Under the pieces are notes generated by a model. That model saw only the letters and a program-made list of their open reading frames with translations, made no database searches and was not told where the DNA came from. Below are positions 9,397 through 16,966 of a stretch of DNA of 64,000 bases, piece after piece. Source of the stretch: CAVRQM01 sp963822705 (GTDB lineage Bacteria; Pseudomonadota; Alphaproteobacteria; Acetobacterales; Acetobacteraceae); NCBI GenBank assembly GCA_963822705.1, contig CAWGIX010000013.1, forward strand, positions 124,001 through 188,000, given 5' to 3'. A program made the translations under genes and the position numbers. Within the stretch, counting starts at the first letter, position 1. Every line of letters starts with the position of its first letter.

Positions 9397-10355
9397 AGCC
9401 GCTGCTGGAAGTCTCCGGGCTGACCGTGGATTTCGGAGCGGCCCGCGCGGTGGACGGGGTGTCGTTCGTGCTCCTGGCGGGGGAGCGGCTGGGGCTGGTG
9501 GGCGAGAGCGGCTGCGGCAAATCCACCACCGCCCTGGCCCTGATGCGCCTGCTGCATGGCGCCGTGGTCACCGGCTCGGCGCGGTTCGATGGACACGACC
9601 TGCTGACCCTGCCGGAGCGCGACATGCGCCGGGTCCGGGGGGGAAAAATCGGCATGATCTTTCAGGACCCCGGCACGTCGCTGCATCCGCTGATCCGGGT
9701 CGGCCGGCAGGTATCCGAGGTTTTGCGCGCGCACGGTTCTCCCCGGCGTGCGGCGCGCGCCCGCGCGGCAGAACTGTTTGAACAGGTCGGCATCGCCGCC
9801 CCCAAACGGCGGCTGCGCGCGTTTCCCCACGAACTGTCGGGCGGCATGGCGCAGCGGGCGATGATCGCCGCCTCCATCGCCTGCACGCCGCGCCTGCTGC
9901 TGGCCGATGAGCCGACCACGGCGCTCGATGTCACCGTGCAGGCGCAAATTCTGGAGCTGCTGCGCGACATCGGCCAGGAGAGCGGCATGGCCATGCTGCT
10001 GATCACCCACGATCTGGGGGTGGTGGCGGGCATGACCGACCGCGTGGCGGTGATGTATGCCGGCCGCATCGTCGAGACGGCCGCCACCGATCGCGTGTTT
10101 GCCGCCCCTGCGCATCCCTATACGCAGGGCCTGCTGGGATCGGTTCCGAAACTGGATCGGGCCTGGGACGACGACCTGCCGACCATTTCCGGCAGCGTGC
10201 AGACCGCCGCCTACGCCCCCGGCTGCCGCTTTGCCCCGCGCTGCCCGCGCGCGGCCGATGTGTGCCGCGCCGCGCCGCCGCTGGCGGAGGTGGCGCCGGG
10301 GCATCTCGCGGCGTGCTGGAAGCCGGGGGGTTCTGGGGAAAGCGGCCGGAAGTAG
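9393..10355 (+). CDS. Oligopeptide/opine ABC ATP-binding protein (DppD-like)
   Basis: Cytoplasmic ATPase of the importer, 320 residues, with Walker A GESGCGKST (near residue 39), Q-loop FQDPGTSLHP, signature LSGGMAQRAMIA and Walker B LLLADEPTTALD. The C-terminal Opp/Dpp extension with the cysteine cluster GCRFAPRCPRAADVC may hold a [4Fe-4S] cluster, as reported for some DppD-type ATPases. The GTG start overlaps the preceding stop (GTGA). Family importers normally need a second ATPase (DppF) encoded next; here the reading frame ends and the duplicated element follows, so the operon looks truncated. Confidence 0.92.
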   Translation: MKPLLEVSGLTVDFGAARAVDGVSFVLLAGERLGLVGESGCGKSTTALALMRLLHGAVVTGSARFDGHDLLTLPERDMRRVRGGKIGMIFQDPGTSLHPLIRVGRQVSEVLRAHGSPRRAARARAAELFEQVGIAAPKRRLRAFPHELSGGMAQRAMIAASIACTPRLLLADEPTTALDVTVQAQILELLRDIGQESGMAMLLITHDLGVVAGMTDRVAVMYAGRIVETAATDRVFAAPAHPYTQGLLGSVPKLDRAWDDDLPTISGSVQTAAYAPGCRFAPRCPRAADVCRAAPPLAEVAPGHLAACWKPGGSGESGRK

Positions 10356-10473
10356 TCGCCCGGCCGCGTGCCGAGAGCGCAGGCAGTGTAACAAGCAAGA
10401 TCATGCACCCCAGGGGTGAACAGAATCATTCTAATAGCGAAACAATTTGGACGTGCGTGGGCAGGCAGCCCAG

Positions 10474-11169
10474 TCAGGCCGGTTTTCGGATCGGCTCCAG
10501 CATCCAGATGCCGCGCCACTTGCGCCACTCCGTGCCGGGCTCGGTCCACTTCGGCTTGCGCTTATACGGCTCGGTACGCACCGGACGCTTGCGCATCGGC
10601 TTTGCGGCCGGTTCGGCGGGGACCAGTGCGGCGGGGTCCGGCTTGGGGCGGTGGGGGCCGACGGTGCGGTTCGGCGAACCCGCTTCGGCAGAGGCGGCAG
10701 GAGCGCCGGGTCAGGCTTTAGCGCCAGCATCCAGAACATCGGCCGGAGCAGTCGCCCCGCCTGCGGCGCCTTGCGGAGCAACTCCTGCATCTCGGGATGC
10801 GGCCAGCAGCCGCTGCAAATCCCGCTGACAGGGCGCCACCCGCCACGTCCCCAGTTTCAGCAGCCAGCCGAACGGCTCGGGAAACGGGCGTTGTCGCTTT
10901 CGGGCTTGTCCTTTCCGGTCCCGGGGCGGCCGCGGCGGCGGCAGCGGACCCGCCTGGGCCCGGGCGATCAGGGCAAGAAACCTTTTGCGGAGCTTCTGCA
11001 GCCTGATCCCGACCAGCTCCAGCAACTGCACGCTGATGAACGCCACCCCGGACATCCGGTCCGCATGCCAGCGTGCCCCCAGCCCCAGGACCACCTCGTC
11101 GGCGAACCGGGCAAACCGCTCGGCGAGGCTGGCGTCCGGTGGGAGCGGCGGGCGGGGGAGAAACCACAT
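10474..11169 (-). CDS. Proline-rich element protein, copy 1; two frame breaks
   Basis: The minus-strand gene inside the element starts MWFLPRPPLPPDASLAERFA. It continues through a helical basic segment (LLELVGIRLQKLRKRFLALI) and the block PFPEPFGWLLKLGTWRVAP. It then passes, after a one-base break near 10803, into MQELLRKAPQAGRLLRPMFW. A second break in the proline-rich linker (near 10660) leads to the tail KPKWTEPGTEWRKWRGIWML and the stop at 10474. Total length is a multiple of three. I do not recognise a named domain; similar short multi-copy proteins occur in acetic acid bacteria as far as I recall, without known function. The first break is present in copy 2 too. Confidence 0.5.
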
Positions 11170-11177
11170 GTCAGAAG

Positions 11178-11206
11178 TACTAACACAAGCCGCGGGGCCG
11201 GGTCAA
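11178..11206 (-). promoter_or_regulatory. Promoter of element copy 1, predicted leaderless
   Basis: On the minus strand TTGACC (11206-11201) and TTAGTA (11183-11178) are separated by exactly 17 bases, a good sigma-70-type pair. The ATG at 11169 begins only 8 bases after the -10 box, so transcription would start at or within about two bases of the start codon. No ribosome site can fit. The same arrangement is kept in copy 2. Confidence 0.6.
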
Positions 11207-11208
11207 GG

Positions 11209-11579
11209 ATTTTCTCTTTCAGCCGTGGCAGGCCGATCCCGGCCAGCACGTAGGGCGCGAAAAGCACGGCACATCCATCCGCCCCGGATGGCTCTCTCAA
11301 CACACCGTTCGTTTCACAGGGCATGGTCGACGGGGTGGCCCATCGTGGCGAGGCGCGCCGTCAAACACACCAGCTCGATCCTGAGCTTGCGCCGCGGCCC
11401 GGCTTGGCGGCACGCGTCAGCGTTGAGCCCGCACCAACAAGAGGCGGGCTAGACCCGGCGTCCAAGCGACCCGGCATCCAAACGACCGGCATCCAAACGA
11501 AGCATGGGCGTCGGCAAAGCACCGGGTCAGACTCGACATGAGAGCGACGGCGTTGTTCGAGCGAACAGCCCTGCCTTGA
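11209..11579. other. Intergenic, no supported gene
   Basis: About 370 bases between element copy 1 and the secreted repeat protein. A 35-codon open stretch on the minus strand ending at 11314 (tail RLATMGHPVDHAL) looks protein-like but has no start and no family I recognise; it may be a gene remnant. The string CGGCATCCAAACGA occurs twice in tandem near 11470-11500. No RNA gene or clear terminator seen. Confidence 0.4.
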
Positions 11580-12756
11580 CTACGGCGTGATCGAGAAGAC
11601 AGTGCCCCCATTGTTGGCCCCGGCCACACTGGTCGTGCCAAACAGCGCACCACCCAGAGCGATCAGGCCCCCATTGGGGAAGCCGCCATCGCCACTGTAG
11701 GCAACACTGCCAAAGGAATAGAGCACAGTTTCGGTACCTTCGGGTGTAATCGAGAACACGGTGCCTCCACCATGCGAACCGCCCTCTCTGGTGGTGCCGG
11801 TACAGGGTGCCATTCACGTTGACCAAATCACCGGAGGGGTATTGGCCATCGCTCGCGAGGTTGCCGAAGGAGTAGATCACCTTCTCGCTGCCGTGCCGAC
11901 CTATGGAGAATACGGTGCCGAACCCATTGGCACCGCCACCTTCGGTGGTGCCGTAAAAAATTCCGCGCACATTCAGCAGGCCGGCACCCGGGAAGGCGCC
12001 ATCACCGGCTTTCCCGAACGAATGCAGCACCGTCTCGACACCCTGCGGCGTGATGGAGAAAACGGTGCCCCGATTCCGATGGGCACCGCCATTCGCCGTT
12101 GTGCCATATAGCGTTCCATTCAGAGTGGTCAGGGAAGCTTCGGGGAACCCCCCGTCACCAGCATGGCTGCCGAAAGAGTAGAGGGTTCCCTCGGCCCCTT
12201 GGGGTGTCACTGAAAACACGGTGCCGCCATTGGCGGCGCCGTGTTGCGTGGTGGTTCCATATAGCATGCCGTCAAGGTTGGTCAGGCCGGCAATCGGAGC
12301 TACGCCGTCACCCGAGGCGCTGCCAAAAGAGTAGAGCACAGTTTCTTTTCCGCCCAGCTTTCTGGCGAACACCGTGCCGCCATTCTGGGTTCCGCCCTCT
12401 TCCGTCGTGCCATACAGCGTGCGCCCCACCTTCAGCAGGCCGTCCTCCGGCTGGTAACCATCCCCGGAGCCCTTTCCGCCAAACGAATGCAGCACGGTCT
12501 CGGCGCCTCCGGGGGTGACCGAGAATATGGTGCCTGTATGATGCTTGCCTCCAAAAACTGTCGTGCCGTAAAGCGTGCCCCCCACATTGAGCAGACCGGC
12601 TTCGGGTTGCTCTCCATCCGCACACTTTGGTTGTGAGCAAAACGAGTAGATCGTGGTCAGCGTCGCCGCGCGCGCGCTGCCTCCAGCGGCGATGCCGGCG
12701 AGCGCCATTGCGGCGGCGGCAGTGCAGGAAAACTTGGGCCTCAAGCTGATCCACAT
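11580..12756 (-). CDS. Secreted repeat protein (YGTT/GGTVFS repeats, TIGR03803-like); one frame break
   Basis: Signal peptide (MWISLRPKFSCTAAAAMALA, then cleavage after ARA) followed by about eight repeats of roughly 40-50 residues. The core is GTLYGTT-x-GG-x-x-x-GGTVFSITPQG-x-ETVLYSFG. This matches the extracellular Gloeo/Verruco repeat (TIGR03803), predicted to fold as a beta-propeller. A one-base insertion near 11803 breaks the penultimate repeats: the text ...NGTLY is followed by CGGCACC where GGCACC is expected. Downstream the repeats resume and end at 11580. I chose ATG 12756 because GAGGGAG lies eight bases upstream; an in-frame start at 12777 is possible. The role is unknown, probably export or cell-surface binding. 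Confidence 0.8.
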
Positions 12757-12806
12757 CGCATGGTCTCCCTCGGACAAGTCTTGCTCACGCAGCTTCCTCC
12801 GTTAAT

Positions 12807-12980
12807 ATGGCCCCGGCACTCGCGCAGCAAGAGCAGTCCCAGCAGGCGTCGCCTGGCTTCGCAGCGGCCGACATCATCGGTTCTAATGCAAGCCAGTATG
12901 GCTTCGTGAATGCTGTCCCCTACAGCTGCAAGAAGAAGGACCAGATCCGCAAGCCCTGCCGCACTCCTGATCTCGCATGA
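12807..12980 (+). CDS. Small open frame, doubtful
   Basis: An ATG-to-TGA frame of 57 residues, glutamine-rich at the start (ALAQQEQSQQASPGF) and with two cysteines in the C-terminal half. It lies in the space upstream of the divergently read secreted repeat gene. It has no ribosome site, no recognised family and may be chance or the remnant of a longer secreted protein. Confidence 0.2.
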   Translation: MAPALAQQEQSQQASPGFAAADIIGSNASQYGFVNAVPYSCKKKDQIRKPCRTPDLA

Positions 12981-13038
12981 AACGTATCGGTTTGGATATT
13001 GGTACCGGTGACGGTCACAATCTCATGCGCACGGGCGT

Positions 13039-13167
13039 TCAGTCAGACAGGCTCGCCAGTGGCACCTTCAACCCCGGCAACAGCATCGGCTCGAGCGTGC
13101 GATCCGGCCCGGCGCTGAACGTTTCGGCATAGCGGTCGTCCTGCGGCGTCCGCCGCACCTCGATGCG
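13039..13167 (-). pseudogene. Remnant of a Uma2-like (DUF820) protein, C-terminal end only
   Basis: The frame after a TAG reads RIEVRRTPQDDRYAETFSAG and continues to LLPGLKVPLASLSD and a stop. It resembles the usual C-terminus of Uma2-family putative nucleases (IEVxxxPxxxxY...FxxGxxxxLxPLxLPxLxVPVxxL). Only about 42 codons remain, directly after the copD stop on the same strand, with no start codon. The assignment rests on pattern memory, so moderate at best. Confidence 0.45.
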
Positions 13168-13179
13168 CTACAGGACTCG

Positions 13180-14826
13180 CTACGCCTCGCGATAGTCCAG
13201 CAGCAACAGACCGATCAGCACGAAACACGCGGGCCACACCCAGCCGGCAACCCGTGCGGTGCGCCCGTCGGCGCGGATCTCCAGCCAGCGCGCCCATCCC
13301 GCGGCTATGCCAAGCAGGGCCAGCGGCGTATGCGTCAGTTCGATCAGTAGTTGATCCTTGAGGTTGGCGATGGCGTGCGTGTGCGTCAGCAGCGCGGCGC
13401 CGCCGACCGCGGTCAGCAGCGGGAACACCAAGGCAGCCCGACGATTGGCCCAGCCGCCGGCGCGCACCCGCCACTCGAACAGCGCGAACGCCACGATCAG
13501 CAGCACGAAGAAACGATGCTGCAACACTTCCACGTCACGCAAACTCTCCAGCAGCCCCTCGCTGCCGAGCGGCCATACTTCCGCGTCCGAGCGCAGGAAC
13601 AAGAACCCGCCCAGGCCGAGCAGCAGCAACGGCCAGTGTCGCGCCCAGCGCCGACCGGACTGGTTCAGCAGCGCCAAGAAACCCAGCGCCAATACGAACA
13701 GCCCGGCCCAATGATGGTTGTATTCCGACCATGCAATATCCGCGGCGTTGCGCGGCGGGATCTCGCCGGACCCCGGCACGAAGGCCGGCGCCGGTTTTTG
13801 TGCGCGGGCCGCCGCCTCCGCATCGAGCTGCGCCTGCAGCGCCGGCAAGGTCAGCGTGTCGTGGTCCGGACTGGTCAGCCGCGGCCATTCCGGGCGGTTG
13901 CGCTCAACAATCTCGTGCAGGGTGACGCGGTCCTGCGTCAGATCCACCGCGGGCGGCACCGAGGTGAGCGAGGCGGCGGCAAAAAACAGCGAGAACCCGA
14001 CGCCGATCTCGACCTCGGCGAACCGTTTTAGCCGCAGCACGGAGGTCGCGGGGTTCAGCCGGAGCCGCTCGACTACCAGGAAATTGCCGAAGCCGAGCCC
14101 CAGCAGAGCCGCGAACATGGCGATCTTTGCCGCCACCATCACCCCGTAGGCGGTGCCGTAGAATCCCTGCAGCGAGCCGACATAGACCACGGCCATGGCG
14201 GTGCCCGAGACGATGATGCAGGCCACGCCGACCATGGACATGCGCGAGAACCGTGCGCCGATGGCGCGCCAGCCGGCGCCGTCCTGCACGCGGGCCAGGG
14301 CCAGCACGAAAGCCGGGATGCCGCCGATCCAGACCGCGGCGCCCAGCTGGTGCAGCGCCTCCACCGCGAGCAGCGGAGCGCGGCCAGTCAGCCGGGCGGC
14401 CGCGTGCGTGGTCAGCGTCGCCGCGGCCAACTCGACGGCGCCAGCCGCCATCAGCAACAGGGTGGGCGCCCGCGGGCCGAGGCCCAGCAGGGAGATTGCC
14501 AGCGTCAGCGCCGCGGTAGCCTTGACCAGACTGGCGATCGCGAAATTCGCAGACATCACCTGCCAAAAACCGAGATCGACGGTTGACGCGAGCACCGAGC
14601 CCTGCAGCCCCAGGGACAGCAGTTCGCAGGCGACCAGGCCGAGTGCCGCGAACCCGGCGATGCGCGCCGTGTCGCGCAAAATGGCCGGTCCTGCCGCCAG
14701 CCCGGCCAACGGGCGCGCGGCAAACACCAGAAACAGCGCGCCGCCGAGCGCGGTGGATTGCGCCACGATCGTCAGGCCATGGATGATGATCGACAGATAG
14801 CCGAACAGATCGACCAGCAGGCTCAC
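13180..14826 (-). CDS. copD: Copper resistance/uptake membrane protein CopD
   Basis: Encodes 548 residues with many membrane segments. The central part (about residues 135-290) holds the CopD domain with HQLGAAVWIGGIPAFVLALA and a following RFSRMS loop, where conserved His/Met residues are thought to bind copper. The C-terminal half adds further helices and a periplasmic loop with WSEYNHHWAGLFVLAL. It starts GTG one base after the copC stop, so the genes are translationally linked. CopD is believed to move copper across the inner membrane with periplasmic CopC delivering it. The frame is intact, which is notable for this window. Confidence 0.88.
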   Translation of the reverse strand: MSLLVDLFGYLSIIIHGLTIVAQSTALGGALFLVFAARPLAGLAAGPAILRDTARIAGFAALGLVACELLSLGLQGSVLASTVDLGFWQVMSANFAIASLVKATAALTLAISLLGLGPRAPTLLLMAAGAVELAAATLTTHAAARLTGRAPLLAVEALHQLGAAVWIGGIPAFVLALARVQDGAGWRAIGARFSRMSMVGVACIIVSGTAMAVVYVGSLQGFYGTAYGVMVAAKIAMFAALLGLGFGNFLVVERLRLNPATSVLRLKRFAEVEIGVGFSLFFAAASLTSVPPAVDLTQDRVTLHEIVERNRPEWPRLTSPDHDTLTLPALQAQLDAEAAARAQKPAPAFVPGSGEIPPRNAADIAWSEYNHHWAGLFVLALGFLALLNQSGRRWARHWPLLLLGLGGFLFLRSDAEVWPLGSEGLLESLRDVEVLQHRFFVLLIVAFALFEWRVRAGGWANRRAALVFPLLTAVGGAALLTHTHAIANLKDQLLIELTHTPLALLGIAAGWARWLEIRADGRTARVAGWVWPACFVLIGLLLLDYREA

Positions 14827-14827
14827 G

Positions 14828-15199
14828 TCACGGCGTGGCCTTTCCGATCAGCGTGAACGGCACGTCGCCCCGAGTGATGTGCCCGTCTACTGCCAGCACC
14901 TGCCAGCGCAGGGAATAGCTGCCGGCTGGCAGGTCGGCCTGGGCCGCAAGCACGTCCGGCGGCCCGCCGGGTGTGATCGGCAGCACCGAAGCGGTACCAC
15001 CCGGCCCGGTCAGCGTGAGGCGCGAGCGCGCCGCGTCGATGCGGCTGTTGTATCGGAGGAGGAAGGCCAGATGTCCTGCCGGCACGGTGGCCCCGCTCGC
15101 GGGCTGGCTGTCCAGCAGGATGGCATGGGCCCCGGCCGGCAGCGGCGCACATGACAGGGCGGCGCCACAAAGCGCTGCGGCGAGACGGGCGGCTAACAT
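14828..15199 (-). CDS. copC: Periplasmic copper-binding protein CopC
   Basis: Encodes 123 residues: a signal peptide (cleavage near PAGA-HAILLD) and one beta-barrel CopC domain. The Cu(II) ligands can be seen: the N-terminal His immediately after cleavage (HAILLDSQPASG) and the conserved DGHITRGDVPF near the C-terminus. The methionine-rich Cu(I) loop of classical CopC is absent, as in the shorter Cu(II)-only CopC forms. It precedes copD with almost no gap. Confidence 0.9.
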   Translation of the reverse strand: MLAARLAAALCGAALSCAPLPAGAHAILLDSQPASGATVPAGHLAFLLRYNSRIDAARSRLTLTGPGGTASVLPITPGGPPDVLAAQADLPAGSYSLRWQVLAVDGHITRGDVPFTLIGKATP

Positions 15200-15316
15200 G
15201 CGGGCCGTCTAGGACCCCCCCGGCCCAATGTCCAATGCGGCCGGTCTGGGGCAGCTGCCATCCGATAACGAAAATGTCATTGCAACCGATCGGGAGCCGA
15301 CGTTAAAAAGTCGTTA

Positions 15317-15332
15317 CCTGCCCCCGGGCAGG
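15317..15332. promoter_or_regulatory. Perfect inverted repeat in the copC / GlcG-like divergent region
   Basis: CCTGCCC-CC-GGGCAGG forms 7-bp arms around two bases, in the 180-base gap between divergent copC and the GlcG/HbpS-like gene. It could be an operator for either gene; the position and symmetry are seen, the function is inferred. A weak -10-like TATCAT lies at 15351. Confidence 0.3.
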
Positions 15333-15381
15333 CGTGCTTGGCGTCGCGGCTATCATCAAACAATCTAGGGGAGTTCCACCA

Positions 15382-16104
15382 ATGACGCGTTTTGCCCTGC
15401 CTGCCGTGCTCGCTGCGGCCACGCTGGCCGCTGCGCCGCTGGCGCAAGCCGCTCAAACCGTATCCTGCAGCATACCGCGGACCGTTTACAACAACGTCCA
15501 GAACCAGCTGGCGGTCGTCGTCAATCTATCGGACGACAACGGCGGACTTTTCAAGCCCAACCTGATGTGGTCGGCGATCGTTGATCGTACGGGACATCTG
15601 TGCTCGGTCATCAAGGACGGTGATGCCTGGCCCGGGAGCCGCGCCATCGCCATCGCGAAAGCGGAGACGGCGAACGGCTTCAGCAACGTCAAGCTCGCGC
15701 TGTCGACTGCGAACCTGTACGCGCCCGTCCAGCCCGGCGGCTCGCTGTACGGCCTGAACAACTCCAACCCGTTCAACCCCCAGTTCCTGGAAAATGGCAC
15801 CGGCGCGGGGACAGTCGTGGGCGGCATCATCACGTTTGGCGGCGGAGTGGCGCTCTATAGCGGCGGCCAGGTGATCGGCGGTTTGGGGGTCAGCGGCGAT
15901 TCCTCCTGCGCCGACCACGCCATCGCCTTTCGGATGCGCAAGCTGGCCGGGCTGGACGGCATCCCGGGCGGCGTGGCTCCGGACAACACGGACAATATCA
16001 TTTATGCCGCATCAGGTTCTGCGCCTACCGGCTTCGAGCAGCCGCACTGCTTCCCACAGGACCTGACCCCGTCGCAGGTCGAGACCATCCCGGGCGGCAG
16101 CTAA
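15382..16104 (+). CDS. Secreted GlcG/HbpS-type (DUF336) protein
   Basis: Encodes 240 residues with a clear signal peptide (MTRFALPAVLAAATLAAAPL, cleavage after AQA). The GlcG/HbpS fold is indicated by DGDAWPGSRAIAIAKAETANGF, where GSRAIAIAKAETA is the hallmark helix, and by IITFGGGVALYSGGQVIGGL followed by GVSGDSSCADHAIA. Related proteins bind haem or act as redox sensors; others sit in glycolate-type loci. The ATG at 15382 is preceded by AGGGGAG. It is divergent from copCD, so a role in periplasmic metal or redox stress is possible but unproven. Confidence 0.85.
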   Translation: MTRFALPAVLAAATLAAAPLAQAAQTVSCSIPRTVYNNVQNQLAVVVNLSDDNGGLFKPNLMWSAIVDRTGHLCSVIKDGDAWPGSRAIAIAKAETANGFSNVKLALSTANLYAPVQPGGSLYGLNNSNPFNPQFLENGTGAGTVVGGIITFGGGVALYSGGQVIGGLGVSGDSSCADHAIAFRMRKLAGLDGIPGGVAPDNTDNIIYAASGSAPTGFEQPHCFPQDLTPSQVETIPGGS

Positions 16105-16175
16105 CTCCGCCCCGGCTTCTGCCGCCACGCCATGTCCGCTACGCTTCGCTCCTGGTCGGAGCGGGGACGGCGGAC

Positions 16176-16959
16176 ATGGATTTGGGCTTGGCCGGGAGGC
16201 GCGCTTTGGTCTGCGCCGCCAGCAAGGGGCTGGGGCGCGGCTGCGCCACGGCGCTCGCCCGCGAAGGGGTGGCGGTCACCATCACCGCGCGTACCGCATC
16301 GGCGCTCGAAGAGACCGCCGCCGCGATCCGCGCCGAGACGGGTGCGGACATCCGCACCGTGGCGGGCGACATCACCAGCGAGTCCGGCCGCGCGGCGGCG
16401 CTGGCCGCCTGCCCCGACCCCGATATCCTGGTCAACAACGCCGGTGGGCCGCCGGCGGGGGATTTCCGCGACTGGGACCGCGAGGCCTGGATTCGCGCGC
16501 TGGACGCCAACATGCTGACCCCCATCTTTCTGATCCGCGCCGTGGTCGACGGCATGATCGCGCGAAAATTTGGCCGCATCGTCAACATCACCTCCGGCTC
16601 GGTGAAATCGCCCATCCCGCAGCTCGGCATGAGCAACGGTGCCCGCACCGGGCTCACCGGCTTCGTGGCCGGACTGGCGCGGCAGGTGGCGCGGCACAAC
16701 GTTACCATCAACAATCTTCTGCCCGGCTCCGTTCCTGACCGACCGGCTGCGCAGCCTGGCCGCCACCGCCGCGGAAAAGGCGGGCAGCACGCCGGACGAG
16801 GAACTGGCAAAACGTGCCGGGGAAAATCCGGCGGGGCGGCTGGGCGACCCGGACGAGTTCGGCCGCGCCTGCGCGTTCCTGTGCAGCGCGCATTCCGGTT
16901 TCGTGGTCGGGCAAAACTTTTTGCTGGACGGCGGCGCCTTCAACGCCACGCTCGGCTGA
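16176..16959 (+). CDS. Short-chain dehydrogenase/reductase with atypical active site; one frame break
   Basis: NAD(P)-dependent oxidoreductase of about 261 residues. Seen: cofactor loop CAASKGLGRGCATALAREG near residue 13, NNAGGPPAGDF near residue 87, and the C-terminal FLCSAHSGFVVGQNFLLDGG. The usual YxxxK catalytic pair is replaced: the aligned segment is GMSNGARTGLTGF, so Tyr becomes Ser or Met and Lys becomes Arg, as in a divergent FabG-like subgroup. Near 16729 one base is extra (CCCGGCTCCGTTCC where PG-FLTDRL is expected) and the frame moves. It sits nine bases before the binding-protein gene and may be co-transcribed with it. Confidence 0.8.
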
Positions 16960-16966
16960 TTTCTGC

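Larger units (their letters stand above)
10438..11208. repeat. Dispersed element, copy 1 (~0.77 kb)
   Basis: Nearly identical to 36540-37319 in the same orientation, by direct comparison of long unbroken stretches. Homology starts at CGAAACAAT and stops just outside a promoter-like site at TTGACC (minus strand). The copies differ mainly by point changes and small length changes in a proline-rich segment (copy 2 repeats a PDPAA-type unit). I see no terminal inverted repeats or clear target duplication, so this is a passive repeat or mobilised cassette, not a typical insertion sequence. Confidence 0.85.

Noticed and set aside
10790..10815. Programmed ribosomal frameshift in the element gene
   Set aside because: The site has no slippery heptamer (X-XXY-YYZ) and copy 2 needs a second slip elsewhere; I keep it only as a question in the findings.
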